A stretch of 64,000 nt of DNA from Streptomyces sp. NBC_00285. Its GTDB lineage: Bacteria; Actinomycetota; Actinomycetes; Streptomycetales; Streptomycetaceae. The stretch covers positions 7,254,001 to 7,318,000 of the forward strand of contig NZ_CP108055.1 of NCBI RefSeq assembly GCF_036174265.1, written 5' to 3'. Below the pieces are notes generated by a model. It did not search any database. It was not told the origin of the DNA and saw nothing but the letters and a program-made list of their open reading frames with translations. The translations under genes and the position numbers were made by a program. This document shows positions 45,947 through 55,738 of this stretch, one piece after another (positions within the stretch are counted from its first letter, which is position 1; each line of letters opens with the position of its first letter).

Positions 45947-47761
45947 ATGGGTATACCCATGTCCGGAGGCGCCGGTCGCCTCAGACGTCGTGTCCGTGTC
46001 GTGCTGCCCGTCGCCGTGGCCGCCGCTCTGCTGACCACGTCGGCGAACGCCGCCACCGTCACGCCCGAGCCGAAGGCGCCTGCCACCGCGGTGTCCTCGC
46101 CCTCGCAGGCCGAGCTGGAGAAGCGGGTCCTCGCGGCCATGGCGGCCGACGACGGCTCCGGGTCGGTGACCCGGCCGTCTAGGACGGCGGCGAGCAGCCC
46201 GGCCGTCGACGGCACCATCTCGCCGATGGTCATCGGCGGCACGACGACCACCATCTCCTCGGCGCCCTGGATGGCCCAGCTCTGGTACATCGATGACCAG
46301 GGCACCACGGACGAGAGCGACGACACCGGCTTCTTCTGCGGCGGATCCGTCATCGCGCCGACGAAGATCCTCACCGCGGCGCACTGCGTGCAGGGCTCCG
46401 ACTGGGCGAAGCACGGTGTGGTCGTGACCGGGGCCACGCAACTGCCCTCGAACGGGGACCTGCACGGCGGCGCCAGGAGCGCCGTACTGCGGCAGTGGTA
46501 CCACCCGTCCTACAACGCGGACACCATCGACAACGACATCGCGGTGCTGACCCTGGCGGCCCCCGTCAAGGCCACCCCGATCCGCATGACGACGTCCACG
46601 GACACCGCCTCGTACGACGCCTCCACGGCCGGTGCGAAGGCAGCCAAGGTCTACGGCTGGGGCCGCACCAGCTCCACCAGCGACGCCGTCTCCGAGACGC
46701 TGAAGGCGGCCACGCTGCCCATCAAGTCGGACACGACCTGCGCCGCGGCCTACGGCTCCTGGTTCATCAAGGGGCACATGGTCTGCGCGGGCAAGCCCGC
46801 CAGCGGCAGCGACTCCGGTACGACCGCCATCTGCAGCGGTGACTCCGGCGGCCCGCTCGTCGTGAACGGCCGGATCGTCGGTGTCGTCTCCTGGAACGTG
46901 ACGGACTGCGTCACCAAGGGCGCCTACAGCGTCTTCACGAAGGTCAGCAAGTACGTCGGCGCCGTCTATCCGCGCGTCGAGGACACCAACCTGAGCTTCG
47001 ACCACAAGGCCGACCTGTGGGTGCGCAAGTCCTCCACCAAGGTCGGTTACGAGCTGGACTCCAAGGGCACCACGCTGGCCGCCCGGCAGTCCTGGGGCGA
47101 CTGGGACGGGGTGAACCTCGTCCGGCAGACCGACCTCAACCGGGACGGCTTCCAGGACCTCGTGTACCGCGTCTCCGCCACTGGTGACATCTACTGGCTG
47201 CGGTACGTCCCGTCGACCACCGGGACCGGGACCTGGGCCGACCCGAAGAAGGTCTTCACGAACTGGAAGACCCGCACCCGGATCCTCACCCCCGGCGACG
47301 TCACCGGCGACTACAAGGCCGACCTGCTCTCCGTCGACTCGGCGGGCGTCCTGTGGATCTACCCCGGCAAGGGCGACGGCAGCTTCGCGGCCCGTGTACG
47401 GGTCGGCGGCGGCTGGAGCCAGTACAACCTCCTGCTCGGCCACGGTGACTTCACCGGCGACGGCAAGGCGGACGTGCTCGCCCGCAACAAGAGCACCGGC
47501 GACCTCTACCTGTACAAGGGCACAGGCAAGTCCGGCACGGGCGTCTTCTCGGCCCGGGTCAAGGTGCGCAAGAACTGGAGCGGCTACAACGCCTTCGACG
47601 CCGTCGGTGACATCACCGGCGACGGCAGGGCCGACCTGGTCGCCCGCACCCCGGGCGGCACGCTCTACCTGTACAAGGGCACCGGCAAGGCGACCAGCGA
47701 GATCTTTGCCACAAGAATCACCGTTGGTACCGGTTTCCAGCAGTACGACATCTTTGGCTGA
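45947..47761 (+). CDS. Secreted trypsin-like serine protease with FG-GAP/VCBS repeats
   Basis: 604 residues, ATG after AGGGGGG. A signal peptide is clear: Arg-rich start, hydrophobic VVLPVAVAAALLTT, cleavage near ANA-A. The S1A chymotrypsin-fold catalytic triad is His in TAAHC (about 144), Asp in DNDIAVL (about 197) and Ser in CSGDSGGP (about 300). From about residue 345 there are four or five FG-GAP/VCBS-type repeats (DLNRDGFQDLVYR, DVTGDYKADLLS, DFTGDGKADVLAR, DITGDGRADLVAR), whose Asp residues fit Ca binding and which probably mediate substrate or surface binding. It has its own terminator signals on both sides and no operon partner. Confidence 0.93.
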   Translation: MGIPMSGGAGRLRRRVRVVLPVAVAAALLTTSANAATVTPEPKAPATAVSSPSQAELEKRVLAAMAADDGSGSVTRPSRTAASSPAVDGTISPMVIGGTTTTISSAPWMAQLWYIDDQGTTDESDDTGFFCGGSVIAPTKILTAAHCVQGSDWAKHGVVVTGATQLPSNGDLHGGARSAVLRQWYHPSYNADTIDNDIAVLTLAAPVKATPIRMTTSTDTASYDASTAGAKAAKVYGWGRTSSTSDAVSETLKAATLPIKSDTTCAAAYGSWFIKGHMVCAGKPASGSDSGTTAICSGDSGGPLVVNGRIVGVVSWNVTDCVTKGAYSVFTKVSKYVGAVYPRVEDTNLSFDHKADLWVRKSSTKVGYELDSKGTTLAARQSWGDWDGVNLVRQTDLNRDGFQDLVYRVSATGDIYWLRYVPSTTGTGTWADPKKVFTNWKTRTRILTPGDVTGDYKADLLSVDSAGVLWIYPGKGDGSFAARVRVGGGWSQYNLLLGHGDFTGDGKADVLARNKSTGDLYLYKGTGKSGTGVFSARVKVRKNWSGYNAFDAVGDITGDGRADLVARTPGGTLYLYKGTGKATSEIFATRITVGTGFQQYDIFG

Positions 47762-47800
47762 AACCGCTGGTGGACAGGGCTTCCCCCTGCTTCTCCCGTG

Positions 47801-47841
47801 ACGCGTTGTGACCACTGCTTCACGTGGTGGTCACAACGCGT
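47801..47841. terminator. Perfect 15-base inverted repeat after the protease
   Basis: ACGCGTTGTGACCAC (47801-47815) pairs perfectly with GTGGTCACAACGCGT (47827-47841) around 11 bases, 40 bases past the stop. It may be a terminator, although with no T-run an operator for the next gene is possible. Confidence 0.55.
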
Positions 47842-47968
47842 TGTGCAACCCTTTCTCGAGTTTCCCCGTCTGACCAGGCGGGGCGAACATGGTGCGGTAC
47901 GGGTCTTTTGTGACCACGTCTAACCCTGAAAACAGGGGGTAACCGACCGAACGGGATTCGAGGAGCAC

Positions 47969-49075
47969 ATGTCAGCCGAGAGCACGCCGCCACCCGGCAT
48001 ACCGGGCGGCAAGGGACGCCGCCGAAAGCCCCGCAGCAAGGGCCGCAAGGGGCTGATCGTCACGGCCTGGGTCGCCGCGGGGATCGTCGTGCTGGGCGGT
48101 ACCGGGGCCGGCTACCTGTACTTCAAGCTCAACGGCAACATCAAGAGCGTCGACATCGACCAGGCCCTCGGCAGCGCCCGGCCCACGAAGGTCGACAACG
48201 GCTCCGAGAACATCCTCGTCCTGGGTTCGGACTCCCGCTCCGGCTCCAACAAGCAGCTCGGCGGCGGCACCGACGACGGCAGCGCCCGCTCCGACACCGC
48301 GATGATCATCCACGTGTACGAGGGCCACAAGAAGGCCACCGTGGTCTCCGTCCCGCGCGACACCCTGATCGACCGTCCCGAGTGCACCGGCACCGACGGC
48401 GAGAAGCACGACGCCGCGACGGACGTGATGTTCAACTCGGCGTACACGACCGGCGGTGCGGCCTGCGCGGTGAAGACCGTCGAGTCCATGACCGGCATCC
48501 GCATGGACCACTACCTGGAGGTCGACTTCAGCGGCTTCGAGAGGCTGGTCGACGAGCTCGGCGGGGTCACGGTCACCACGACCAAGGCCATCAAGGACAG
48601 CGACAGCCACCTGAACCTGAAGGCCGGCACCCACAAGCTCACCGGCGAGCAGTCCCTCGGTCTCGTCCGTACCCGGCACGGCGTCGGCGACGGCTCCGAC
48701 CTCGGCCGTATCCAGCTCCAGCAGGCCTTCATCAAGGCACTGGTCAAGCAGGTCAAGAGCGTCGGCGTGCTGACCAGCCCCAAGAAGCTGTACGACCTCG
48801 CGAACACCGCCACCAAGGCCGTCACCACCGACTCCGACCTCGGATCGGTCAACTCCCTGGTCTCCTTCGCGAGCGGCCTCAAGGGCATCAGCCCCGCGAA
48901 CATGACCATGGTCACGATGCCGGTCCGCTACGACCCGGCGAACCCGAACCGGGTGATCGTCGAGGAGGCCAAGGCCCAGCAGATCTGGACGGCCCTGGAG
49001 AACGACCGGGCGATCCCGAAGTCCGCCACCGAGGGCAACGCGACGGGCCAGGCCAAGGGCGTCGTCACGTCGTAG
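47969..49075 (+). CDS. LytR-CpsA-Psr (LCP) family protein
   Basis: 368 residues, ATG after GAGGAGCAC. A basic cytoplasmic N-terminus, one membrane helix (about residues 28-50: LIVTAWVAAGIVVLGGTGAGYLYF), then the extracellular LCP domain: ILVLGSDSRSG, SDTAMIIHV, ATVVSVPRDTLI, FSGFERLVDELGGV, LVRTRHGVGDGSDLGRIQLQQ. LCP enzymes transfer wall polymers such as teichoic acids or arabinogalactan-like glycans from lipid carriers to peptidoglycan. The conserved Asp and Arg residues are present, so it should be active. Monocistronic by context. Confidence 0.93.
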   Translation: MSAESTPPPGIPGGKGRRRKPRSKGRKGLIVTAWVAAGIVVLGGTGAGYLYFKLNGNIKSVDIDQALGSARPTKVDNGSENILVLGSDSRSGSNKQLGGGTDDGSARSDTAMIIHVYEGHKKATVVSVPRDTLIDRPECTGTDGEKHDAATDVMFNSAYTTGGAACAVKTVESMTGIRMDHYLEVDFSGFERLVDELGGVTVTTTKAIKDSDSHLNLKAGTHKLTGEQSLGLVRTRHGVGDGSDLGRIQLQQAFIKALVKQVKSVGVLTSPKKLYDLANTATKAVTTDSDLGSVNSLVSFASGLKGISPANMTMVTMPVRYDPANPNRVIVEEAKAQQIWTALENDRAIPKSATEGNATGQAKGVVTS

Positions 49076-49134
49076 AAGGCGGCTGGTCTCCCCGCTGGTC
49101 GCGGCCTGGGAATAGATCGCGGTGCCCCCTCGTT

Positions 49135-49163
49135 TTGGGGGATGCGGCCAGTCCTGGCAGACT
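49135..49163 (+). promoter_or_regulatory. Candidate rpmE promoter
   Basis: TTGGGG (49135-49140), 17 bases, CAGACT (49158-49163). It is a reasonable housekeeping-type promoter about 70 bases before rpmE. Confidence 0.35.
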
Positions 49164-49237
49164 GGTACGTCGGTCCCGGTTCACGCCCCCGCAATCCGCG
49201 GTGGCGACCCGGCACCCTCCCGAAACTAGGAGACACC

Positions 49238-49456
49238 TTGAAGCGCGACATCCACCCCGAGTACGTCGAGACGCAGGTCAGCTGCACCTGTGGCGCGTCG
49301 TTCACCACCCGTAGCACGATCCAGAGCGGCACCGTCCGTGCCGAGGTCTGCTCCGAGTGCCACCCGTTCTACACGGGCAAGCAGAAGATCCTCGACACCG
49401 GTGGCCGTGTGGCCCGCTTCGAGGCCCGCTTCGGCAAGGCTGCTGCCAAGAAGTAG
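49238..49456 (+). CDS. rpmE: 50S ribosomal protein L31 (zinc-binding form)
   Basis: 72 residues from a TTG start at 49238 with AGGAG 5 bases upstream ([16 protein letters not shown]). Four cysteines (CTC at 16/18 and CSEC at 37/40) form the zinc ribbon, so this is the zinc-dependent C+ type replaced by a C- paralogue under zinc starvation in many actinobacteria. [17 protein letters not shown] is the family signature. Terminated by its own stem-loop. Confidence 0.97.
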   Translation: MKRDIHPEYVETQVSCTCGASFTTRSTIQSGTVRAEVCSECHPFYTGKQKILDTGGRVARFEARFGKAAAKK

Positions 49457-49467
49457 CGAGCCACCGG

Positions 49468-49517
49468 CGCCGGTCCACGGCCGCACTCCTCGGAGTGCGG
49501 CCGGGACCGGCGTTTTT
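49468..49517 (+). terminator. Intrinsic terminator of rpmE
   Basis: CGCCGGTCC (49468-49476) pairs with GGACCGGCG (49504-49512), with GGCCGCACTCC/GGAGTGCGGCC inside, then five T (49513-49517). A long, strong hairpin. Confidence 0.9.
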
Positions 49518-49561
49518 GGTCGCCCGTGTCCCCCCTTCATCCGCAGTACAGGAGCCCAGAG

Positions 49562-50638
49562 ATGTTCGAGGCCGTCGAGGAACTCGTCGGTGAGCACGCC
49601 GACCTGGAGACGAAGCTCGCGGACCCGTCGGTCCACTCCGACCAGGCCAACGCCCGCAAGCTGAACAAGCGTTACGCGGAGCTCACCCCGATCGTCGCCA
49701 CGTACCGTTCCTGGAAGCAGACCGGCGACGACATCGAGACGGCGAAGGAATTCGCCGCCGACGACCCGGACTTCGTGGCCGAGGTCAAGGAGCTGGAGAG
49801 GACGCGCGAGGAGCTGACGGAGAAGCTGCGGCTTCTTCTCGTGCCGCGTGACCCCAACGACGACAAGGACGTCATCCTCGAGGTCAAGGCGGGCGCGGGC
49901 GGCGACGAGTCGGCCCTGTTCGCCGGCGACCTCCTGCGGATGTACCTCCGGTACGCCGAGCGCGTCGGCTGGAAGACCGAGATCATCGACGCCACCGAGT
50001 CCGAGCTGGGCGGCTACAAGGACGTCCAGGTCGCGGTGAAGACCAAGGGCGGCAACGGCGCCACCGAGCCCGGCCAGGGCGTCTGGGCCCGTCTGAAGTA
50101 CGAGGGCGGCGTGCACCGCGTGCAGCGCGTGCCTGCCACCGAGTCCCAGGGCCGTATCCACACCTCCGCCGCCGGTGTCCTCGTCACACCCGAGGCCGAG
50201 GAGGTCGACGTCGAGATCAACGCGAACGATCTGCGCATCGACGTGTACCGCTCCTCGGGGCCCGGCGGGCAGTCCGTCAACACGACCGACTCCGCCGTGC
50301 GCATCACGCACATTCCCACCGGAGTCGTCGCCTCCTGCCAGAACGAGAAGAGCCAGCTGCAGAACAAGGAGCAGGCGATGCGTATCCTGCGCTCCAGGCT
50401 CCTCGCGGCAGCCGTGGAGGAAGCGGAGAGGGAGGCCGCCGACGCCCGCCGCAGCCAGGTCCGCACCGTCGACCGCTCCGAGAAGATCCGCACGTACAAC
50501 TTCCCGGAGAATCGCCTCTCGGACCACCGCGTCGGCTTCAAGTCGTACAACCTCGACCAGGTGCTGGACGGCGACCTCGATGCCGTCATCCAGGCCTGTG
50601 TCGACGCTGACTCGGCGGCGAAGCTGGCGGCCGCGTAA
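49562..50638 (+). CDS. prfA: Peptide chain release factor 1
   Basis: 358 residues from the ATG at 49562, with AGGAG 7 bases upstream. The stop-codon-reading PAT tripeptide is in [10 protein letters not shown], and the catalytic GGQ in [17 protein letters not shown]. It hydrolyses peptidyl-tRNA at UAA/UAG. prmC, which methylates the GGQ glutamine, follows after 52 bases. Confidence 0.97.
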   Translation: MFEAVEELVGEHADLETKLADPSVHSDQANARKLNKRYAELTPIVATYRSWKQTGDDIETAKEFAADDPDFVAEVKELERTREELTEKLRLLLVPRDPNDDKDVILEVKAGAGGDESALFAGDLLRMYLRYAERVGWKTEIIDATESELGGYKDVQVAVKTKGGNGATEPGQGVWARLKYEGGVHRVQRVPATESQGRIHTSAAGVLVTPEAEEVDVEINANDLRIDVYRSSGPGGQSVNTTDSAVRITHIPTGVVASCQNEKSQLQNKEQAMRILRSRLLAAAVEEAEREAADARRSQVRTVDRSEKIRTYNFPENRLSDHRVGFKSYNLDQVLDGDLDAVIQACVDADSAAKLAAA

Positions 50639-50690
50639 AGGCCGCTGAAGAGGTATCTACGCACGACCGAGTACGACACGGAGGACTTGC

Positions 50691-51536
50691 GTGAACCTGC
50701 TGCTCGCAGAGGTGGCCCAGGCCACCCAGCGGCTGGCCGACGCCGGCGTGCCCTCGCCGCGCAACGACGCGGAGGAGCTCGCCGCGTTCGTGCACGGCGT
50801 GAAGCGGGGCGAGCTGCACTCCGTGAAGAACGCCGACTTCGACGCCCGCTACTGGGAGACCATCGCGCGCCGTGAACAGCGCGAGCCCCTCCAGCACATC
50901 ACCGGCCTCGCCTATTTCCGCTACCTCGAACTCCAGGTGGGGCCCGGCGTGTTCGTGCCGCGCCCCGAGACCGAGTCCGTGGTCGGCTGGGCCATAGACG
51001 CCGTCCGCGCGATGGACGTCGTCGAGCCGTGCATCGTCGACCTGTGCACCGGCTCCGGCGCCATCGCGCTCGCCCTCGCCCAGGAGGTCCCGCGCTCCCG
51101 CGTGCACGCCGTGGAGCTGTCCGAGGACGCCCTGCGCTGGACCCGCAAGAACGTCGAGGGCTCCAGGGTCGACCTGCGGCAGGGCAACGCCCTGGACGCC
51201 TTCCCCGACCTCGACGGCCATGTCGACCTGGTGATCTCCAACCCGCCCTACATCCCGCTCACCGAGTGGGAGTACGTCGCTCCCGAGGCGCGGGACTACG
51301 ATCCCGAACTCGCCCTGTTCTCCGGCGAGGACGGCCTCGACCTCATCCGCGGTCTGGAGCGCACCGCGCATCGGCTCCTGCGCCCCGGCGGCGTCGTCGT
51401 CATCGAGCACGCAGACACCCAGGGCGGCCAGGTGCCGTGGATCTTCACCGAGGAGCGGGGCTGGGCCGACGCGGCCGACCACCCCGACCTCAACAACCGC
51501 CCCCGGTTCGCGACGGCCCGCAGGGCGATGCCGTGA
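50691..51536 (+). CDS. prmC: Release factor glutamine N5-methyltransferase PrmC
   Basis: 281 residues from the GTG at 50691, after GGAGG. The helical N-terminus (EVAQATQRLADAGVPSPRNDAE) and the class I methylase domain with FVPRPETESVV, VDLCTGSGAIALALA (SAM-binding) and VISNPPYIPL (catalytic NPPY) fit HemK/PrmC. It modifies the GGQ motif of release factors, such as that encoded by the gene before it. Confidence 0.95.
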   Translation: MNLLLAEVAQATQRLADAGVPSPRNDAEELAAFVHGVKRGELHSVKNADFDARYWETIARREQREPLQHITGLAYFRYLELQVGPGVFVPRPETESVVGWAIDAVRAMDVVEPCIVDLCTGSGAIALALAQEVPRSRVHAVELSEDALRWTRKNVEGSRVDLRQGNALDAFPDLDGHVDLVISNPPYIPLTEWEYVAPEARDYDPELALFSGEDGLDLIRGLERTAHRLLRPGGVVVIEHADTQGGQVPWIFTEERGWADAADHPDLNNRPRFATARRAMP

Positions 51537-51588
51537 CCACCCCGAAGACTCTTTCCCGTAAGTCCGTGTACGAGGAGGCCCGCTAGAC

Positions 51589-52236
51589 ATGGCTCGGCGA
51601 TACGACACCAACGACGCGACCGACCGCACGACCGGTCTGCGCGAAGCCGCGTCAGCCGTCCGCCGGGGCGAGCTCGTGGTCCTCCCGACCGACACGGTGT
51701 ACGGCATCGGTGCCGACGCGTTCTCCTCGGAGGCCGTGAACGACCTGCTGGAGGCCAAGGGCCGGGGCCGCAACATGCCCACCCCCGTGCTGATCGGCTC
51801 CCCGAACACCCTCCACGGTCTGGTCACCGACTTCTCCGAGCTGGCCTGGGAGCTGGTCGACGCCTTCTGGCCGGGCGCGCTCACCCTCGTCGCCAAGCAC
51901 CAGCCGTCGCTGCAGTGGGACCTGGGCGACACCCGGGGCACGGTCGCCGTACGCATGCCGCTGCACCCCGTCGCCATCGAACTGCTGACCGAGGTCGGCC
52001 CCATGGCCGTGTCCTCGGCGAACCTGAGCGGCCACCCGTCGCCGGAGGACTGCGACGCCGCGCAGGAGATGCTCGGCGACTCGGTCTCCGTGTACCTCGA
52101 CGGCGGCCCCACCCCCGGCATCGTGCCGTCCTCGATCGTCGACGTCACCCGCGAGGTGCCCCTGCTGCTGCGCGCGGGCGCGATCTCCGCTGACGAGCTC
52201 AGGAAGGTCGTACCCGACCTCGAGGTGGCGAATTGA
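51589..52236 (+). CDS. Threonylcarbamoyl-AMP synthase (Sua5/YrdC family)
   Basis: 215 residues. The YrdC fold shows LPTDTVYGIGADAF, KGRGRNMPTPVLIGS (basic ATP/tRNA surface), FWPGALTLV, VAVRMPLHPVA and SSANLSGHPSP. It makes threonylcarbamoyl-AMP for the t6A modification of tRNA. It is the short form, without the C-terminal Sua5 domain. It overlaps the next gene by ATTGACG at 52233, so the two are coupled. Confidence 0.93.
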   Translation: MARRYDTNDATDRTTGLREAASAVRRGELVVLPTDTVYGIGADAFSSEAVNDLLEAKGRGRNMPTPVLIGSPNTLHGLVTDFSELAWELVDAFWPGALTLVAKHQPSLQWDLGDTRGTVAVRMPLHPVAIELLTEVGPMAVSSANLSGHPSPEDCDAAQEMLGDSVSVYLDGGPTPGIVPSSIVDVTREVPLLLRAGAISADELRKVVPDLEVAN

Positions 52237-52907
52237 CGGCCCCTGACGCGGGGCGTGGCATATGGGACGGGGAAGAGACGCGGACCTTCACAGGGCTCCC
52301 GCATGACAGCTTCCGCATCCTCCACGTCAGCACCGGCAACGTGTGCCGCTCGCCGATCACCGAGCGGCTGACCCGGCATGCCCTGGCGGACCGGCTCGGC
52401 GACCCGCTGTGGGGCGGCGTCGTCGTGGAGAGCGCGGGGACCTGGGGCCACGAGGGTGCGCCCATGGAGGCCAACGCGGAGGCGGTCCTGGCCGAATTCG
52501 GCGCGGACGCCTCCGGCTTCACCGGGCGCGAGCTGCTCGACGAGCACGTCATCATGGCCGACCTGGTCCTGACGGCCACCCGGGACCACCGCCAGCAGGT
52601 GATCTCGATGGGCCACTCCGCGGGCCTGCGCACCTTCACCCTGAAGGAGTTCACCCGCCTGGTGAAGGCAATAGACCCCGCGACCCTGCCGCCGCTGGAG
52701 GACGAGGGCCTGGTGATCCGCGCCCGGGCCCTGGTCCGTGCCGCGGCGGCTCTACGCGGGTGGCTCCTGGCCCCGACCGCCGAGGCCGACGAGGTCTTCG
52801 ACCCGTACGGCGCGCCGCTGCCCTTCTTCCGCTCGATCGGGGACGAGATAAACGAGGCACTGGACCCGGTGGTGACGGCGCTGACCGGCGTCCCCGCGCG
52901 CGCGTGA
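52233..52907 (+). CDS. Low-molecular-weight protein-tyrosine-phosphatase-like protein with Ser for catalytic Cys
   Basis: 224 residues from the TTG at 52233 (MTAPDAGRG), overlapping the Sua5 gene by 4 bases. The fold is that of LMW phosphatases, whose signature is C-x5-R-S (as in CTGNICRSP). Here the P-loop reads HVSTGNVCRSPITERL: the nucleophile Cys is Ser, while Gly, Asn, Cys, Arg and Ser are kept. AGTWGHEGAPM and VLTATRDHR match the family, and FDPYGAP near the end may supply the general acid. It should bind phosphate or phosphotyrosine but not hydrolyse by the usual mechanism. The length and context are normal, so it is unlikely to be a sequencing artefact. Confidence 0.85.
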   Translation: MTAPDAGRGIWDGEETRTFTGLPHDSFRILHVSTGNVCRSPITERLTRHALADRLGDPLWGGVVVESAGTWGHEGAPMEANAEAVLAEFGADASGFTGRELLDEHVIMADLVLTATRDHRQQVISMGHSAGLRTFTLKEFTRLVKAIDPATLPPLEDEGLVIRARALVRAAAALRGWLLAPTAEADEVFDPYGAPLPFFRSIGDEINEALDPVVTALTGVPARA

Positions 52908-53062
52908 CGACGGCCGGACGGGGCGAGCGGGGCACCTGATCCGGTGGCGGCGACAACCTGGGCGTCCACCGGCCTGCGACCCCGTGCGCACCAACAACCG
53001 GGCATCCCACCTGCCACCGGCCTACATTGGACGTACGTCACCGTCGACGCCCGGAGTCCACC

Positions 53063-54304
53063 ATGTCGGTCACCCATGCGCCCCAGACCGCCGACGTCCT
53101 GCAACGGCAGGACCCCCAGCTGGCCGAGATCCTCCTCGGGGAGCTCGACCGGCAGTCGTCGGCGCTGCAGCTGATCGCGGCCGAGAACTTCTGTTCACCG
53201 GCCGTGCTGGCCGCGCTCGGCTCGCCCCTGGCCAACAAGTACGCCGAGGGCTACCCGGGCGCCCGTCACCACGGCGGCTGCGAGATCGTCGACGTCGCCG
53301 AGCGGCTCGCGGTGGACCGGGCGAAGGCCCTGTTCGGCGCCGAACACGCGAACGTACAGGCCCACTCCGGCTCCTCGGCGGTCCTCGCCGCGTACGCCGC
53401 GCTGTTGCGCCCCGGCGACACCGTCCTGGCCCTCGGCCTGCCCTACGGCGGCCACCTCACCCACGGTTCGCCCGCCAACTTCTCCGGCCGCTGGTTCGAC
53501 TTCGTCCCCTACGGCGTCGACGCCGAGACCGGTCTCATCGACCACGACCAGGTGCGCACGCTCGCCCTGAGCCACCGGCCCAAGGCGATCGTGTGCGGCT
53601 CCATCGCCTATCCCCGGCACATCGACCACGCCTTCTTCCGGGAGGTGGCGGACGAGGTGGGCGCGTATCTCATCGCCGACGCCGCCCACCCCATCGGGCT
53701 CGTCGCCGGGGGAGCGGCGCCCAGTCCGGTGCCGTACGCCGACGTCGTCTGCGCCACCACCCACAAGGTGCTGCGCGGGCCCCGCGGCGGCATGATCCTC
53801 TGCGGGAGCGAGCTGGCGGAGCGGGTCGACCGGGCCGTCTTCCCGTTCACGCAGGGCGGCGCGCAGATGCACACCATCGCCGCCAAGGCGGTCGCGTTCG
53901 GCGAGGCGGCAACACCGGCGTTCGCCGTGTACGCCCATCAGGTGGTCGCCAACGCCCGGGTCCTCGCGGCCGGTCTGGCCGGCGAGGGGCTCGTCGTCAC
54001 CACCGGGGGAACCGACACCCATCTGGTGACGGCCGATCCGGCGCCCCTCGGCGTCGACGGCCGCACCGCGCGCGGTCGCCTCGCGGCCGCCGGGATGGTG
54101 CTCGACTGCTGTGCGCTGCCTCACGCGGACACCCGCGGACTGCGCCTGGGGACGGCCGCGGTCACCACCCAGGGCATGGGCGAGGAGGAGATGGCGAGGA
54201 TCGCCGTCCTGCTCGCGGGGGTGGTACGCGGTGACGTCGAGAGTGCGAAGGCACGTGAAGAAGTGCGGGATCTGGTAGGCGGATTTCCCCCGTATCCGGC
54301 CTGA
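53063..54304 (+). CDS. glyA: Serine hydroxymethyltransferase paralogue
   Basis: 413 residues from the ATG at 53063. SHMT landmarks: LQLIAAENFCSPAVL, NKYAEGYPGARHHGG, ANVQAHSGSSAVLAAY, the PLP lysine in CATTHKVLRGPRGG (most enzymes have TTTHKTLRGPRGG), and FPFTQGGAQMH. It interconverts serine and glycine with tetrahydrofolate. The DMAH motif near the cofactor is DAAH, and the Thr next to the PLP lysine is Val, so it is a diverged second copy rather than the standard GlyA. Substrate range may differ. Confidence 0.88.
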   Translation: MSVTHAPQTADVLQRQDPQLAEILLGELDRQSSALQLIAAENFCSPAVLAALGSPLANKYAEGYPGARHHGGCEIVDVAERLAVDRAKALFGAEHANVQAHSGSSAVLAAYAALLRPGDTVLALGLPYGGHLTHGSPANFSGRWFDFVPYGVDAETGLIDHDQVRTLALSHRPKAIVCGSIAYPRHIDHAFFREVADEVGAYLIADAAHPIGLVAGGAAPSPVPYADVVCATTHKVLRGPRGGMILCGSELAERVDRAVFPFTQGGAQMHTIAAKAVAFGEAATPAFAVYAHQVVANARVLAAGLAGEGLVVTTGGTDTHLVTADPAPLGVDGRTARGRLAAAGMVLDCCALPHADTRGLRLGTAAVTTQGMGEEEMARIAVLLAGVVRGDVESAKAREEVRDLVGGFPPYPA

Positions 54305-54433
54305 GCGAGGGTAGTCGCACCCGAGTGCACAGACACACGTGCAACCATCGGGCCTACCCGGAAGTCCACAACCGTATGCGACCGTCGCTAGGGTGTGGTG
54401 CTGAGATGGCCAGCGAGACCTGTGGGGAAGCCC

Positions 54434-55738
54434 GTGCGTGAATACCTGCTGACGCTCTGCATCACGGCCGCGGTGACGTATCTGCTGACAGGGCCGGTAC
54501 GGAAGTTCGCGATCGTTGCCGGAGCGATGCCGGAGATCAGGGCCCGTGACGTACACCGGGAACCGACTCCGCGGCTCGGCGGGATCGCCATGTTCTTCGG
54601 ACTGTGCGCGGGCCTGCTGGTCGCCGACCACCTGACCAACCTCAGTGAGGTCTTCGAGAAGTCGAACGAACCGCGCGCGCTGCTCTCCGGCGCCGCCCTC
54701 ATCTGGCTGATCGGCGTCTTGGACGACAAGTTCGAGATCGACGCCCTGATCAAGCTGGGCGGCCAGATGATCGCCGCGGGCGTGATGGTCATGCAGGGTC
54801 TGACGATCCTGTGGCTGCCCATCCCCAGCGTCGGCTCGGTGGCGCTGACCCAGTGGCAGGGCACCCTGCTGACGGTCGCGCTCGTCGTCATCACCATCAA
54901 CGCGGTGAACTTCGTCGACGGCCTCGACGGCCTCGCGGCCGGCATGGTGTGCATCGCGGCGGCGGCGTTCTTCCTGTACGCCTACCGGATCTGGTACTCG
55001 TACGGCATCGAGGCGGCCGCCCCGGCCACGCTGTTCTCGGCGATCCTGATGGGCATGTGCCTGGGCTTCCTGCCGCACAACATGCACCCCGCGCGGATCT
55101 TCATGGGCGACTCCGGCTCGATGCTCATCGGCCTGGTGCTGGCCGCGGGCGCGATCTCCATCACCGGCCAGATCGACCCGGACGCGCTGAAGCTGTTCGC
55201 CGGGTCCGAGAAGGCGGCCGTGCACCAGACGGTCCCCGTCTACATCCCGCTGCTGCTGCCGCTGTCGATCATCGCGGTGCCGGCCGCCGACCTGATCTCG
55301 GCCATCGTGCGCCGCACCTGGCGCGGCCAGTCGCCGTTCGCCGCCGACCGCGGGCATCTGCACCACCGGCTCCTGGAGATCGGGCACTCGCACAGCCGCG
55401 CGGTGTGGCTCATGTACTTCTGGTCGGCGCTGATCGCGTTCGGCTCGCTCACCTACTCCGTGAACTCCGCGTCCATGTGGATCGTGCTCGGCGTCGTGAT
55501 CCTCAGCGCGATCGGCCTCGTACTGCTCCTGCTGCCGCGCTTCACCCCGCGCGCCCCGATGTGGGCCCAGCACATCGTGCCGCCGCGCTACCGCCGCCGG
55601 CGTCCCGTGGCTCCGGAGCCCGTCGAGGCGGAACAGCGCACTCCGGTCGCCGTGGGAGTGTCCGGTGTCAATGGCGCGACCGCGCTGAGTGCCCGTTCGC
55701 GGGTTCCGGAGAGGCGTAAAGCGGAAACGTCGCGGTGA
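54434..55738 (+). CDS. Undecaprenyl-phosphate GlcNAc-1-phosphate transferase (WecA/TagO/MraY-type)
   Basis: 434 residues from the GTG at 54434 (MREYLLTL), with GGGGAA upstream. About 10-11 hydrophobic helices. The polyprenyl-phosphate sugar-1-phosphate transferase signature is seen in HREPTPRLGGIAMF, the Asp pair in IGVLDDKFEIDAL, NAVNFVDGLDGLAAGM (catalytic Asp), MGDSGSMLIG and RGHLHHRLLEIGHSH. It starts synthesis of a lipid-linked wall glycan. The cytoplasmic tail of about 70 residues is Pro/Arg-rich. It lies just before the atp operon, as is usual in actinobacteria. Confidence 0.93.
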   Translation: MREYLLTLCITAAVTYLLTGPVRKFAIVAGAMPEIRARDVHREPTPRLGGIAMFFGLCAGLLVADHLTNLSEVFEKSNEPRALLSGAALIWLIGVLDDKFEIDALIKLGGQMIAAGVMVMQGLTILWLPIPSVGSVALTQWQGTLLTVALVVITINAVNFVDGLDGLAAGMVCIAAAAFFLYAYRIWYSYGIEAAAPATLFSAILMGMCLGFLPHNMHPARIFMGDSGSMLIGLVLAAGAISITGQIDPDALKLFAGSEKAAVHQTVPVYIPLLLPLSIIAVPAADLISAIVRRTWRGQSPFAADRGHLHHRLLEIGHSHSRAVWLMYFWSALIAFGSLTYSVNSASMWIVLGVVILSAIGLVLLLLPRFTPRAPMWAQHIVPPRYRRRRPVAPEPVEAEQRTPVAVGVSGVNGATALSARSRVPERRKAETSR

